Origin: Bremia lactucae
Taxonomy: Eukaryota > Oomycota > Peronosporomycetes > Peronosporales > Peronosporaceae
DNA: 62,110 bases
Assembly: GCF_004359215.1 (NCBI RefSeq)
Contig: NC_090610.1
Coordinates: forward strand, 11,300,164 to 11,362,273
Direction: 5' to 3'
Shown: piece by piece, positions 52,621 to 62,110 of the stretch
How the letters are laid out: each line of letters opens with the position of its first letter
Numbering within the stretch: the first letter of the stretch is position 1
Translations under genes and position numbers: made by a program
Notes under the pieces: model-generated
Seen by the model: only the letters and a program-made list of their open reading frames with translations
Database searches by the model: none
Told to the model about the DNA's origin: nothing

Positions 52621-53760
52621 TTTCTTCCGTGCTAAGCACGAGGATGGAATGGTACGAGACAGCAAATCTTCTCATTCGACACCGACATTTAGTGTCAAAA
52701 AGCCAAATGGTAAATAAAAATGGCGCATTGTACATGCTTATAATAAGCTTAACGCTGTCACTATACCAGCACATGTTCTTCAGAAGAATATGGTGGGATT
52801 TACAACGTACAGCGCGCTGGACTTAGTCAATGGTTACTACCAACTGCTCATGCGAGTTAGCGATATCCCGCTTACAGCGGTTAGCACCCCAAGCGGTATG
52901 TTATGGGAGTGATTGGTTATGCCACAAGGGCTATCCAACGCCCCGGCAACATTTAATTGTCTAGTGACGCAACTGTTCCGCCCTCATCGAGGTTATGCGC
53001 AGACTTATTTCGATGATATTTTTGTCCATAGTCGTGCGGAGCAGGGTCGGTCGGATATGGAAAACCATTTAGATTATTTGCGAGCAGTGCTCGAGTGCAT
53101 GCGCACAAACAAATTGTTTGCCAATGCATCTATATGCATTTTGGCGCAGACGAAATTCCTTTTTAAGGATGCTTCGTTGGAAAGCGAGGTCTTAGAGCGG
53201 ATCTCGGTAAGGTAAAGCCATAGTAGGTTGGACGGTTCCTAAAAACCAAAAGGTTTTGCGTAAGTGGTTGGGTCTCGCCAATTATTTACACGAATACAGC
53301 GACAATTAGGCTGATATGGCTAGGCCATTATCTAATCTTCTTAAAATGGATTCAGAATGGTGCTGGACTAGCACCGAACATAATGATTTTCGAGCAGTTA
53401 ACGATATTCTTATCCATGCTCCGATTCTGGCACTGCCAACCCAAATTGGTCTTTCAGTGTCGTCTGTGACGCATCGGATTTTGCCATTGGCAGTGCTCTG
53501 TTACAAACAGATGCTGATGGACGTGAACGTGTTATTGCGTTCGAGTCTAGACAGCTTTAAGCTGCGGAAAAGACTACCCAGTTCATGACAAAGAGTTACT
53601 TGCTATGAAGTATGCTCTCGTCAAATTCAGAGTTCATCTGCTCGGCTCTAAGCCGTTTGTGATATATACAGATCACGCGTCATTCCGCGCGACGACTAAG
53701 TCGCCCCGTCTCTCACAGAGAATGGCCCGATGGCTATCCTTTTCGCGGAATACAACTTCG
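52620..53760 (+). pseudogene. Gypsy-3 reverse transcriptase and RNase H
   Basis: RT: DSKSSHSTPTFSVKKPNGK near 52660-52710, LTAVSTPSGMLWE, VMPQGLSNAPATFN (52915-52955), YAQTYFDDIFVHSRAEQ with YxDD intact (53000-53045). RNase H: KSYLLCDASDFAIGS-like remnant in a shifted frame near 53460 and IYTDHASFRATTKSPRLSQR (53665-53725). Confidence 0.7.
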
Positions 53761-55407
53761 AGGTGAAGTATAAGCCCGGCAAGCAGAATGCTTTGGCCGA
53801 TGCGTTATCACGCAGGCCGGATTATGGGCTCTTTCGTTTAATGACTATCATGTCGTCAATTCCTGAATTAATCCGCTCGGCTTACGCCAAGGATGAACAG
53901 TGTGTAGCTCTGCTACGAGCTTTAAAGATCTTGGATTCGGGTATTGCATTACCGGCACGTTTGCGTGCAAGTTTACATCGATTTTCTATCGAAAACGACC
54001 TGTTGCTTTATCGCACAGACATCACGGACCCCCCGCGTGTCGTTATTCCTCATGATGAGGATTTGAAGTACCGGATCCTTTATGAGGCACACGATACTTT
54101 CCTTGGTGGTCATCTCGGTAGAGAAAAGACCTACTGCTCTATAAGCCAGAGTTATTGGTGGCCCAGCACATATGTTCGCACATGCGAAACGTGCCAACGG
54201 GTTACGCCCTCGGCGCATGCTGTCTTTCCGTCCCCATATGATGCTGGGAGTCCATTAGTATGGATTTTGTTTTTGGGCTACCGAAAGATTCGGCCGGTAT
54301 CTCCGGTATAGTGGTCTTTGTCGACCGTTTGAGCAAAATGGCTCACTTAGCGGCCGTGCCGGATTCCATTGGTGGAGAAGGTACAGCTAAGCTGTTCATC
54401 GATCGCGTGTTTCGACAACATGGCTTGCTAGTGGCAATTGTCTCTGATCGGGATCCCCGTTCCACGGGCAAATTCTAAAAATCAATTTTCCGAGTGCTTG
54501 GCACCAGATTGGATTCGTACAGTGCGGACCATCCGCAGACCAATGGTAAAACTAAACGTGCCGATCGCGTCATTAAAGACGTTTTATTCAGCGTGTGTGC
54601 TCAGACACCAAAGCGCTAGAGCTCAATGCTCCCAGTAGTGGAGTTTGCGTTAAAAAACGCTGTTCATGCCTCTACAGGCTATGCTCCGTTCTACGTAAAC
54701 GGTCTTACCCACCCGCTCGTTCCATTAACGATACCACTGCGTGGTTCAGGGCATGGTAGGGGAGAATTGACCGATAGGCTTGCTGATATCAGCCCTGTTA
54801 CCCTTCGGAAACAAGTAAGCGAGTTTCTCGCGACGCGATTTAGTGTGTTAAGACATTTAAGGGACACGATGGCTGATAGCCAAGACAAACAAAAAGAACA
54901 AGCAGATGCCAAAGGCAGATGCTGTATTAATTCTTACTTGGTCGGAGACCCAGTTTTACTAACGCTAAAAACCTACCTACCAACTCGGTTTCCGCGGTCT
55001 TCAAGACCAGATTGCACCTGCACTTTATTGGACCATTAACGGTCGTGGCCAAGAAGGGCCTAGCTTATACGCTAAACCTTCCCAGCAAGCTGCGTACACA
55101 CCCAGTCTTTTACGTTGGCTTGCTTAAGCCATATCGGGACCCTTCCCGCCTGGACTTGAAAGCGCTTGCGCCGAGACAGGCGGTCGTGCCGCAGATTGTT
55201 GCATCCTCACCAGGATATCCAGCTGGCCCTCTAAACGAGGCTGCTAACGCTCCATCGTCGAAAGACGGTCCCGAACCGCCCCAAAAGGGCTCTCAACCCG
55301 AGCAAGGACCTCATAAAGAAGTTGCACCTCGTGCCGTAGAGCATCAAATGCTTCCGCCGAAATTTCGGCCCCTTCCCGCGCTGCGTGATGCGCGGGGGAA
55401 CTTTTAG
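53730..55407 (+). pseudogene. Gypsy-3 RNase H end and integrase
   Basis: From 53730: KYKPGKQNALADALSRRPDY, LYRTDITDPPRVVIPHDEDL, then the zinc-binding GGHLGREKTYCSISQSYWWP and CETCQRV (54105-54205). First catalytic Asp in MDFVFGLPKDSAGISGIVVF (54260-54320), second in IVSDRDPRSTGKF (near 54450). The third, normally TDGQTERA, reads TNGKTKRA (near 54540), so the catalytic Glu is Lys. C-terminal domain at 54955-55140 (LNLPSKLRTHPVFYVGLLKP). TAG at 55405 separates it from the chromodomain. Confidence 0.8.
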
Positions 55408-56460
55408 TTTCATCTGGAGAAACTTTTAAAGCACCATCGTCGTGAGGGTCAATACCAGTATCTGGTGAAGTGGCTAGGGTACCCCTCTTCTGAAAGCTCT
55501 TGGGAGTTCGAGGTACCTCTTCGGCAAGATTGCCCGTATGCCGTTGACGTTTTTGAGCGCCAAGCTCAGAGTCAACTCGCGTCAAACGACGCTTCCCACC
55601 ACTAAACGTGGGATTAGATGGATCTAACGCCTCAGTGCGGCTTCGATCCTTGGTTGTACGGTCAACCGAAGCACTGAAATATTGGCTGGGCCTTTCTTCG
55701 TTTTGTGGCATAAATGCCGAACGTAACTGGCCTTTGGCCTTAAAAGCTTAGCGAAATCGAAGCGAATCTTCCGTTCCAAACGAACATCACCTCTATCCGC
55801 AGACATTCTGATATTCCAAATATTATGAAGGCGGCGGGCCCGGTGAACCCATTTCTCAAATGAGACTTCGTTTTCAGGTTTTGTTTCGTTTGGAAACAAA
55901 ACGATCGGAATTTCTCTCATGAAGGTCACCGAAGTCCCACGGGATTGATCACGTAAACGCGTCAGATACTGGCTTCGCGTCGTTACCTTCGGCGCAAGGT
56001 ACTGCTCATGAAGAGCGTCGCGCGCAGCGGTCTCCGCCGGCGTCCTCGCCGGGTCATCAGAGATCCAGATGGCCAAGCTATGACCCGCTATCTCTTTGAG
56101 ACGCTCGTCCGCACTAAGCGGAGTAAATCTATATTCACTATGAGCCTTAGCTTTTGCTATTTCGGCAGCTCGACGACGAGCTCTTTCCTCAATGAAAATT
56201 ATCTGCTCTTGCTCTTCATCGAGCGGATTCGTAATGATGTTGGACTCAGGGTCCCGTGTCCTGCTCAATGCAGCTAAGATATCAGCGGCACCACGTTCTG
56301 GGAACGTATTCGGGGATCGCCGACGTTCGTCCGGAGGAGAAGGAGTGAGCGAACGCCGCTCTTTTCCCTCCTCTGATGATGAAGAGTGACTTTCAAAGTC
56401 CACCATTCCCTCATCGTTGAGGAAGGTGCTCAGAGTCTGTGACTCACGCTTGATTGTCAT
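55110..56460 (-). pseudogene. Gypsy-3 antisense accessory ORF, nearly intact
   Basis: ATG 56460 (MTIKRESQTLSTFLNDEGMV), 110 bp from the 3' LTR. Acidic, Ser/Pro-rich segment (ESHSSSSEEGKERRSLTPSP), then EEQEQIIFIEERARRRAAEI, SADERLKEIAGHSLAIWISD, REIPIVLFPNETKPENEVSF (55912-55853) and RLERKIRFDFAKLL (near 55750). One 1-base shift at about 55745 leads to MPQNEERPSQYFSASVDRTT (55711) and a helical end (EISAEAFDALRHEVQLLYEV, near 55330). A TAG at about 55243, opposite the pol linker, is followed by 50 more open codons. The IPIVLxxNETxP motif matches gypsy-1's accessory ORF. Product unknown; structural, Gag-like or regulatory roles are all possible. Confidence 0.7.
55408..55605 (+). pseudogene. 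Gypsy-3 chromodomain
   Basis: After the TAG the frame stays open: FHLEKLLKHHRREGQYQYLV, KWLGYPSSESSWEFEVPLRQ, AVDVFERQAQ, stop at about 55605. The cage residues Y, W and W are present. Opposite it runs the accessory ORF. Confidence 0.75.
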
Positions 56461-56558
56461 TAGACAAAGGAATGGAAAACAGAACCAAACGGCCAGCTGT
56501 TTAGGTTCGAACCTCAAAGAGGAGATGAAACGAATGTTGTCACTCGGTGTCAACAGTC

Positions 56559-57005
56559 TGATGGGGGAGGGTGTAATGGGGCACACATCGGTTGAGAACC
56601 GTTGTTGTGGTACATTTACTATATGGGTAAAATACGCTTTTATTAATTTAAATAGTTAGTAACTTAAATCCCATTTATTATGGGTAATAAATGTGGCGCC
56701 AGATATAAATCTGGCGGCCAACATCTATTTTAATTAGCTAGGGTAAGGCCTTTTGATCTTAAAGCGTTAAGTGCCTTCCTAAGGCTTGCTCTGTAAGAGA
56801 TAGAAGCCTTTCTAAGGTATATCCTCTTGGACACTAATTGCCACTTGGTTCTACGAACCCCTGAATCCCTTGAACTAGGATTTCTTAAGCTTTGATAGCT
56901 TGTGCGACTCCCTGAGTTGTTAAACCCATTAGATAAATAGAAATAAGTGACTCTCTGAGTCTGAAAGTCTTCCTCTGACTTTAGGAGCGACGTAGCTCCG
57001 CTTCA
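56559..57005 (+). repeat. Gypsy-3 polypurine tract and 3' LTR
   Basis: GATGGGGGAGGG then TGTAATGGGGCACACATCGG (56571) to AGCTCCGCTTCA (57005), 435 bp. It lacks about 50 bp present in the 5' LTR and differs at many positions, so the insertion is old. Confidence 0.85.
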
Positions 57006-57530
57006 GATTAAATGCCAACTCGGTAGAAAAATGAGCTTTGTGACAGTAGGTCACAACCGAAGGCGCAATTAACCTATCTTCCTCATTTACTTTTTGTTTA
57101 AAATCACAATATTTTATTAGTGAGATACTTCGTATAAAATATAGGGAAACGTTAAAACGACAACTTAAAACGACCCCCATTTAAGGTACAAACCTACTAC
57201 AATGTGTTCCTTATTTAGTATAATTTAAGCATATAGAGTCCAACATCCATCTGTGCCTTACGTAATGTTCATTCTTTGTGTAGAAATGCATACTGAAGCT
57301 TACTGAAATGTGGGCGTCATAATTCCAAAATCTTGTCACAGGACATGGCTACATTTTATGACATGGGTAGCGAGAATGACTGCATCGAGACTCAAGCCGT
57401 GTGTCTTCAGGAAATGCCGCTGGTCAGCGAGATAAAAACGAATTTTCACTGAGCTCACCCAAGCCCAAGCAACGACCAGCGAGTGGAACTGTGCCTGTCG
57501 ACTTGACGATGCTGTCGACCAGCCTCACGG
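57006..57530. other. Spacer, no gene seen
   Basis: 525 bp of AT-rich sequence between gypsy-3 and gypsy-1 copy III. Short ORFs only, none recognised. Confidence 0.45.
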
Positions 57531-58058
57531 TGCAGGCGGGTACGTCTTAATGCGGCCACGCTCTACTTAAACACAAACCCTAGCACAGCGAGGAAGCGGT
57601 TTGACCGTCTTCTCTTGCGTGCAGTGAGGTAGTTGTGGTGGGCGCCTTAGCGACCTCACCCAACGCACTAAGTACTCTAGTAAGTGTCGTCACGGAAGCG
57701 GTGATCCGACTCCTCGTGCGCACTTACCAAGTACGAAGTAGTTTTCAGACTGATTTATATTTAATCGCATTGAATATAAATACCTATTTTGCCAATCAAC
57801 AATGTCATCTCTGCAGATAACACTAATATGTATTGCGAGCGTATCTTTCTAGATATCTCGCGTAACGGATGACGCTAGGCATCCAACCTCCTAATGAATC
57901 GCACCTATGTGCATCACAATCACAAGGGTTGGTCACAGTGTGAACCACACCCGAGTGCTGGGTCTAACTACTTTATTTAAGTAATTGACCATCCACTTAA
58001 GTACACCAAGTGTACTTAAGGGGACTGTGTAACATTAGGGCAACTTTAGCCCGTTAGA
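57531..58058 (-). repeat. Gypsy-1 copy III 3' LTR
   Basis: TGCAGGCGGG to AGCCCGTTAGA on plus, both ends carrying one change from TGTAGG and GTTACA. 528 bp, followed by CCCCCCCTTTAAA, the complement of the polypurine tract. Confidence 0.85.
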
Positions 58059-58187
58059 CCCCCCCTTTAAAAACGAATTTACATTTTAAAATTCGTCATA
58101 GAGGTGCGAGCAACTGCGAGCAGCTTTACGCGCCGCTAGTTCTCTCATTTACTCTAGCGACCTGTGTTTTCATACACGGCGCCAAAC

Positions 58188-59786
58188 ATACCACCTAAAA
58201 GAGGCCACGTTGACGTCGTCTGCGAAGACGCCCACTCAACTCGCACTAAGCGCACGCGCCGCGTTAACACGCCGGCAGCGTCCAATGCCTTAGTCGAAAC
58301 GCCGACAGCTACTGCTGCTGTCGCATTTACAGGGCTTAGCGATCCATCCGACTTTAACAGTGAGGATGTTGATCCGTCGCTCATTGTCGACTACAATGAG
58401 TCGACACCGTTGCCGTCATTTCATAGTAGTGATGCGGACAACGAGCTCATGAGGAAGGAAGATGGCGCACGATTGCCCATCCAAACTTCTCTCGTTGCTC
58501 ACAACAAGGAGACAACAACGTTTACGAGTGCTGTCTCGTCGTCTGCGCTGGCTAGCGCATCGACCATTAATGAGAGCGCTGCCTACAAAGGCGCAGCCGC
58601 TTCTCCGTTGGGTATACCCACAACGCCTTATGCTCAGACCATTATCCATAAGGGTTCTGACATGGATAATTCGGAGCCTAAAGCTCCGCCGACGACACGT
58701 GAACGTGCTCAGTCGGTGTCACAAGCCAGTCGCTTTGAACGTGGCTATGTGACGGGTGGCGTATCACCGATGCCCCTCCATCAAATTGGCCACGTTTAAA
58801 CGGGCCAAGAGCATTGCTCCTAGAACGCGCTCTTCTAGACGCACATAATTAATATGGCGTCTTTAAATCATGGAGGGCTCAGGGAAAATCGCTAAAGCGT
58901 ATTTTTCCGATCCTGTTCGTGTTGCGAAATGAAACGCCCGACCAATACGAGGCGGCATTCACGCGCCGCATTCATCCGCATTCCGATGCGATGAAACAGC
59001 GGTCGCAGCGAATTAATTTCGCCCGCTTGCGTGTGAAATGATCATGGGCGGTACTGTACCCCCTGTTTTTCTCACAACGCTGCTTCTGCTAGTCCATTTG
59101 AGACTAGCGAAGAGGCCTCAGCTGGCGCTCCTTTTCATAGACAGCCACCAAGCCAGGCACATCAATACGTAGGGTATCGATCGGTTCCCGAGAGTCGTAA
59201 AATCTTCGGGTAACTTTTCCATTGGACGAGGATCTGGTACCTTTGCCTCACGGAGCGGTGAGCAAGCAATTTTCGAACAAGGAAGCGCTGATTTCCACCC
59301 GCATCCATTAATGCAGGCGGTGCCCGATAGGAGTGGCGATTTCGCCACCTACTCGCGGCTGCCTTACCTTCGGCCGTTCAGTCGCAGGCGTTAAGCGCTG
59401 CCGAACGATGTATTGCGGATCTCGAGGGTCAAGTCTCGCGACTGAAATCGGATCTCTATGATGTCCGAGCGAAGACTCGTCAGGGTTATGAACGCTTGAA
59501 GACTCGCTTTGACCTTCTGGAGAAAATAATGCCGAGGGATCCGCGTTACTCGCGTAATGTCCCTCGCTCTCCGAGTCCTTTTCGTGGTGGGAGGAGTCGA
59601 TCGGCTGTAAGTTTTTCACCTTCACCGTCCCCCTCACCCAAACGACGCTCGACACACAGTCGGCGTCACCATCGGTCTCCTCAGACGGATGGTGTATGTG
59701 ACCTCATTTGGGTCTACATATCGTTTCAGACGACCCACGTAAAATACGGGTGCGTCTTCATGTACGGGGAAAGCGTGAGCCTATAA
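58188..59786 (+). pseudogene. Gypsy-1 antisense accessory ORF (best copy)
   Basis: Start codon position is ATA (58188). The frame is open to 58799: basic start (TKRTRRVNTPAASNALVETP), acidic middle (SEDVDPSLIVDYNESTPLPS), PPTTRERAQSVSQASRFERG. A shift leads to 58820-59041 (LLLERALLDAHN, stop, YGVFKSWRAQGKSL, LRNETPDQYEAAFTRR, QRINFARLRVK). A later frame (59400-59786) has a heptad-rich stretch (IADLEGQVSRLKSDLYDVRA, YERLKTRFDLLEKIMPR) and a Ser/Arg/Pro tail (SPSPFRGGRSRSAVSFSPSP). It ends opposite the integrase C-terminus. About 530 residues in concept. No function known. Confidence 0.65.
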
Positions 59787-60560
59787 TTTAGGTCTCCAAC
59801 CTCATCTATCACCGTAAACCCCACAAAGAGCAATTGTTTGCTCCATTCTTGAAAAGTTGCTATCGTGCTTAAGACATTCGCCACGACCTGATTGGCACGT
59901 TCTGTTTGGCCATCGGTCTGAGGATGATCTGCTATCGATATGTTGGAGCTTGCTAAGTAGCAGCTCGAATACATGTCGCCAAAAACCAGACGTAAAACGT
60001 AGATACCGGTCCGATACTATGAACTCGAGCATCACGTGTAGTCAGTAAACATGATCCAGGAACAAGAGAGCTTCCTCCTTGCCTGAGATCGATGTTTGAC
60101 ATGGTGCTAAATGCACCGTTTTGCTCAGTATGTCTACAAAGACGACGAGCCCCGCCGATTCTCATAATCGGGCGGCATGCCAAACATGAAGTCCAGACTT
60201 ACTGACTTCCAACAATTTGTTGGGATCGGTAGCGTCTTCAGTGGCGCACTGCTGGACGGTGCAGGCTTAATGCGCTAACACTGTTCGCAAGAGCGAATAT
60301 AGTTCGCCACCCATCTATATAGGTGTGGCCACCAAAATTTCTCTGACACTCCTGAGAATGTATTTTTACAGCCCAGATGCCCACTAGATGGCGCATCATG
60401 GAGCTCTTGAAGGATCATCAGCTTGAGATCTGTGTCATGAGGCCATAGATTCTCAAGGGATCACAAGTTGGTTGCTGATGCCTAACAGACCATCGCTTTA
60501 GCTGAAGCGATTTAGCTTAGCTTTTAGGTGCGACGGAAGGGTTACCTTTCGTCCCACCAA
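59150..60560 (-). pseudogene. Gypsy-1 copy III integrase and chromodomain
   Basis: On minus: zinc-binding region near 60480-60290, core (FVDILSKTVHLAPC near 60130), HPQTDGQTERANQVVANVLS with catalytic Glu (59935-59880), then an in-frame deletion joining SKQLLFVG to FTVIDEVGDLNYRL near 59815, which removes about 500 bp present in copy I. The chromodomain start (RYQILVQWKSY) is near 59250-59210, followed by a shift. Confidence 0.7.
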
Positions 60561-62110
60561 AGTGATCAAACAGCAGGCGACAATGGTCGTCCTGACTGTA
60601 GCTCTATTTTATCAGAGGCTAATGAGCTCGTCATGTGGTATGCCTTCATTGGCTGCCAACGTTGACGGCTAAATTCTGCTTTAGCACTAGACACACTTCC
60701 CTGTGTCTAACCACGAAGTCTGGTCTGCGCGATAAAGCGTCAGCCAAGACATTCGACTTACCCGGCTTATATTCAACATTGAATAAGTATTCAGAGAAGA
60801 ATATGAGCCATCGTTCAATTCTAGGCGAGAGGTGCGGTGTGTTTATTGCGGTCCGCAGTGATGCGTGATCTGTGTAAACCACAAATGGTTCGCTGAATTA
60901 AAAAATTTTGGATAATAGAAATTTTGCCCAATAGGTGCACACGAAACTTGACAAGAGCATACTTTACTGAAAGTAGCTCTTTGTCATGCACAGAGAAATT
61001 CAGTTCCGCGGCTTTAATAGTTGGGACTGATAAGAGATGACACGGTCAACGCCGTCGTCATTTTTCTACATGGGCGCGCTGTCGATTGCAAAATTACTTG
61101 CACCGCAGATGACGCTATAGGGCTTATCCGCGTCTGGCAATGCCAAGACCGGTGCCTCCCTAAGAGACTGCTTCACTGATGTGAACACATCGTTTTGTTC
61201 TTTAAACCAAACTCATTCTGTGTCCTTTTTAAGGAGATCAGATAATGGTTTAGTTTGCTCAGCATAATTCTTGCTATACTTATGCACGTAATTAGCAAGC
61301 CCTAGGAATTGGCGCAAATGCTTCACATGCCATTGGATTGGCCATTCCTTTACTGATTTTACCTTGTCTCGGTCTGCTCGTACACCATTTGTACCTACGA
61401 TGCAGCCCAGCACAGGTTTCTCAGGGACCCGAATGACGCACTTTTGCAAGTTGACGTACAAAGTGGGCGTCCTTCAAAGTCTGCAACACAGTATCTAAAT
61501 GACACTTGTGCGACTTTATTGCTGTCAGCCCGTCCTCGGCCCTACTATGCGCGAATACATCGTCAAAGTAATTGGGCGCGTAGGCACGGTGCTGACGCAT
61601 CACGTGAGCCACCACTCGGTTGAATGTCGCTGGTGCGTTTTTTAAACCTTGAAGCATCACAAGCTACTCCCAAAGCATACCGCTTGGGGTTCTTACAGCT
61701 GTTTTGGCTACATCAGATTATCTCATGAGTACCGGATAGTAGCCATCCTTCAAATCCAACCCGGAAAAGATAGCTGACTTTCCCATGGAGTTCAACAAAA
61801 CATCTTTCCGCGGGATTGGCGTTTGCACCGGTATGGTTGCCGTATTCGGCTTATTGTAAGCATGAACCACGTGCCATCCACCTGTGGCCTTTCGCACACA
61901 AAAGGTCGGGCTGCAGTGAGGCGATTTGCTCTCACGCACATGTCCCGCCTTGGCTCGCTTGTCGAAGAACTCATCGATATAATCGACTTGTTCTTTCGGC
62001 AACGGCCATTGCCTGGTCACACAATACTTGGTGCCAGGTTCGAGGTCTATCTCGTGCCCGATGCCCCTATCTGCTGGTAGGCGGCTCGGCACTTCTTCTG
62101 GGAACACATC
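60561..62110 (-). pseudogene. Gypsy-1 copy III reverse transcriptase and RNase H
   Basis: RT from the window edge: MFPEEVPSRLPADRGIGHEI, EPGTKYCVTRQWPLPKEQVD, FSGLDLKDGYYPVLMR (62107-61718), MMLQGLKNAPATFNRVVAHV, NYFDDVFAHSRAEDGL with YxDD (61580-61540), LGLANYVHKYSKNYAEQTKP. RNase H: VYTDHASLRTAINTPHLSPR, KSNVLADALSRRPDF (60880-60720). A small AT-rich insertion lies near 60895-60927. Confidence 0.75.

Larger units (their letters stand above)
51303..57005 (+). mobile_element. Gypsy-3: full-length Ty3/gypsy with antisense ORF
   Basis: LTR to LTR, 5.7 kb, flanked by GATTG (51298-51302) and GATTA (57006-57010), a 5-bp target duplication with one change. Order: 5' LTR, gag, RT, RNase H, integrase, chromodomain, antisense ORF, polypurine tract (GATGGGGGAGGG, 56559-56570), 3' LTR. 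Pol is broken into at least seven frames and the integrase Glu is replaced. Confidence 0.88.
57531..62110 (-). mobile_element. Gypsy-1 copy III, runs off the window
   Basis: Minus-strand element: 3' LTR 57531-58058, polypurine tract 58059-58071 (read on minus), accessory ORF on plus, chromodomain, integrase with a deletion, RNase H, RT to the window end. Same layout as copy I. Confidence 0.85.

Noticed and set aside
1..62110. RXLR or Crinkler effector genes, tRNA, rRNA and CRISPR arrays.
   Set aside because: I looked for RXLR-EER and LxLFLAK-type motifs behind signal peptides, for tRNA-like cloverleaf boxes and for regular short repeats and found none that I could support.

Overview
The window reads as a repeat-rich stretch of an oomycete genome, probably a Peronosporales species (Phytophthora or a downy mildew). 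The main evidence is a 7TM receptor fused to a phosphatidylinositol phosphate kinase (GPCR-PIPK, or GK) at 48663-51072. Short introns of 59-85 bp and Inr-like TCATT motifs just upstream of start codons agree. Only about 7.2 kb (44101-51302) is host gene space. It carries three plus-strand genes: a PhoD-like phosphatase with signal peptide and C-terminal anchor (six exons), a membrane-anchored NAD-dependent sugar-nucleotide epimerase (three exons) and the GK gene (three exons). All three splice into uninterrupted frames.

The rest is layered, decayed LTR retrotransposons. I group them by sequence likeness as gypsy-1 (1-3151, 8086-12506, 29262-35650, 57531-62110), gypsy-2 (solo LTR at 3513-4005; 20000-27006; fragments near 27010-27190 and 28000-28460; 36178-44100), gypsy-3 (fragments 27191-29240; full-length 51303-57005), copia-1 (3451-8017), copia-2 (12507-18766, partly inverted and duplicated) and copia-3 (18767-20000). 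Every pol carries frameshifts, stops or lost catalytic residues. Nesting is clear in several places: a solo LTR with a perfect 5-bp target duplication lies inside the copia-1 5' LTR, copia-2 interrupts copia-3, and gypsy-2 and gypsy-3 elements bracket the gene island.

The most interesting finding is an antisense accessory ORF. In all three gypsy families the segment between the integrase C-terminus/chromodomain and the 3' polypurine tract is open on the strand opposite to gag-pol. The encoded proteins share a layout: a short N-terminus, an acidic Ser/Thr/Asp-rich segment, a conserved middle, then (clearest in gypsy-1 and gypsy-2) a coiled coil and a basic tail. The 3' half overlaps the chromodomain and integrase tail back to back. 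Gypsy-1 and gypsy-3, otherwise quite different, share a core motif IPIVLxxNETxP followed by a basic R/H-rich stretch ending in FA(K/R)L. The gypsy-3 copy is open for about 400 codons apart from one frameshift, in an element whose pol is broken many times.

Element boundaries were read by eye from TG...CA ends, polypurine tracts and comparison between copies. Most are good to a few bases, but truncated copies are approximate. Family names are local labels.
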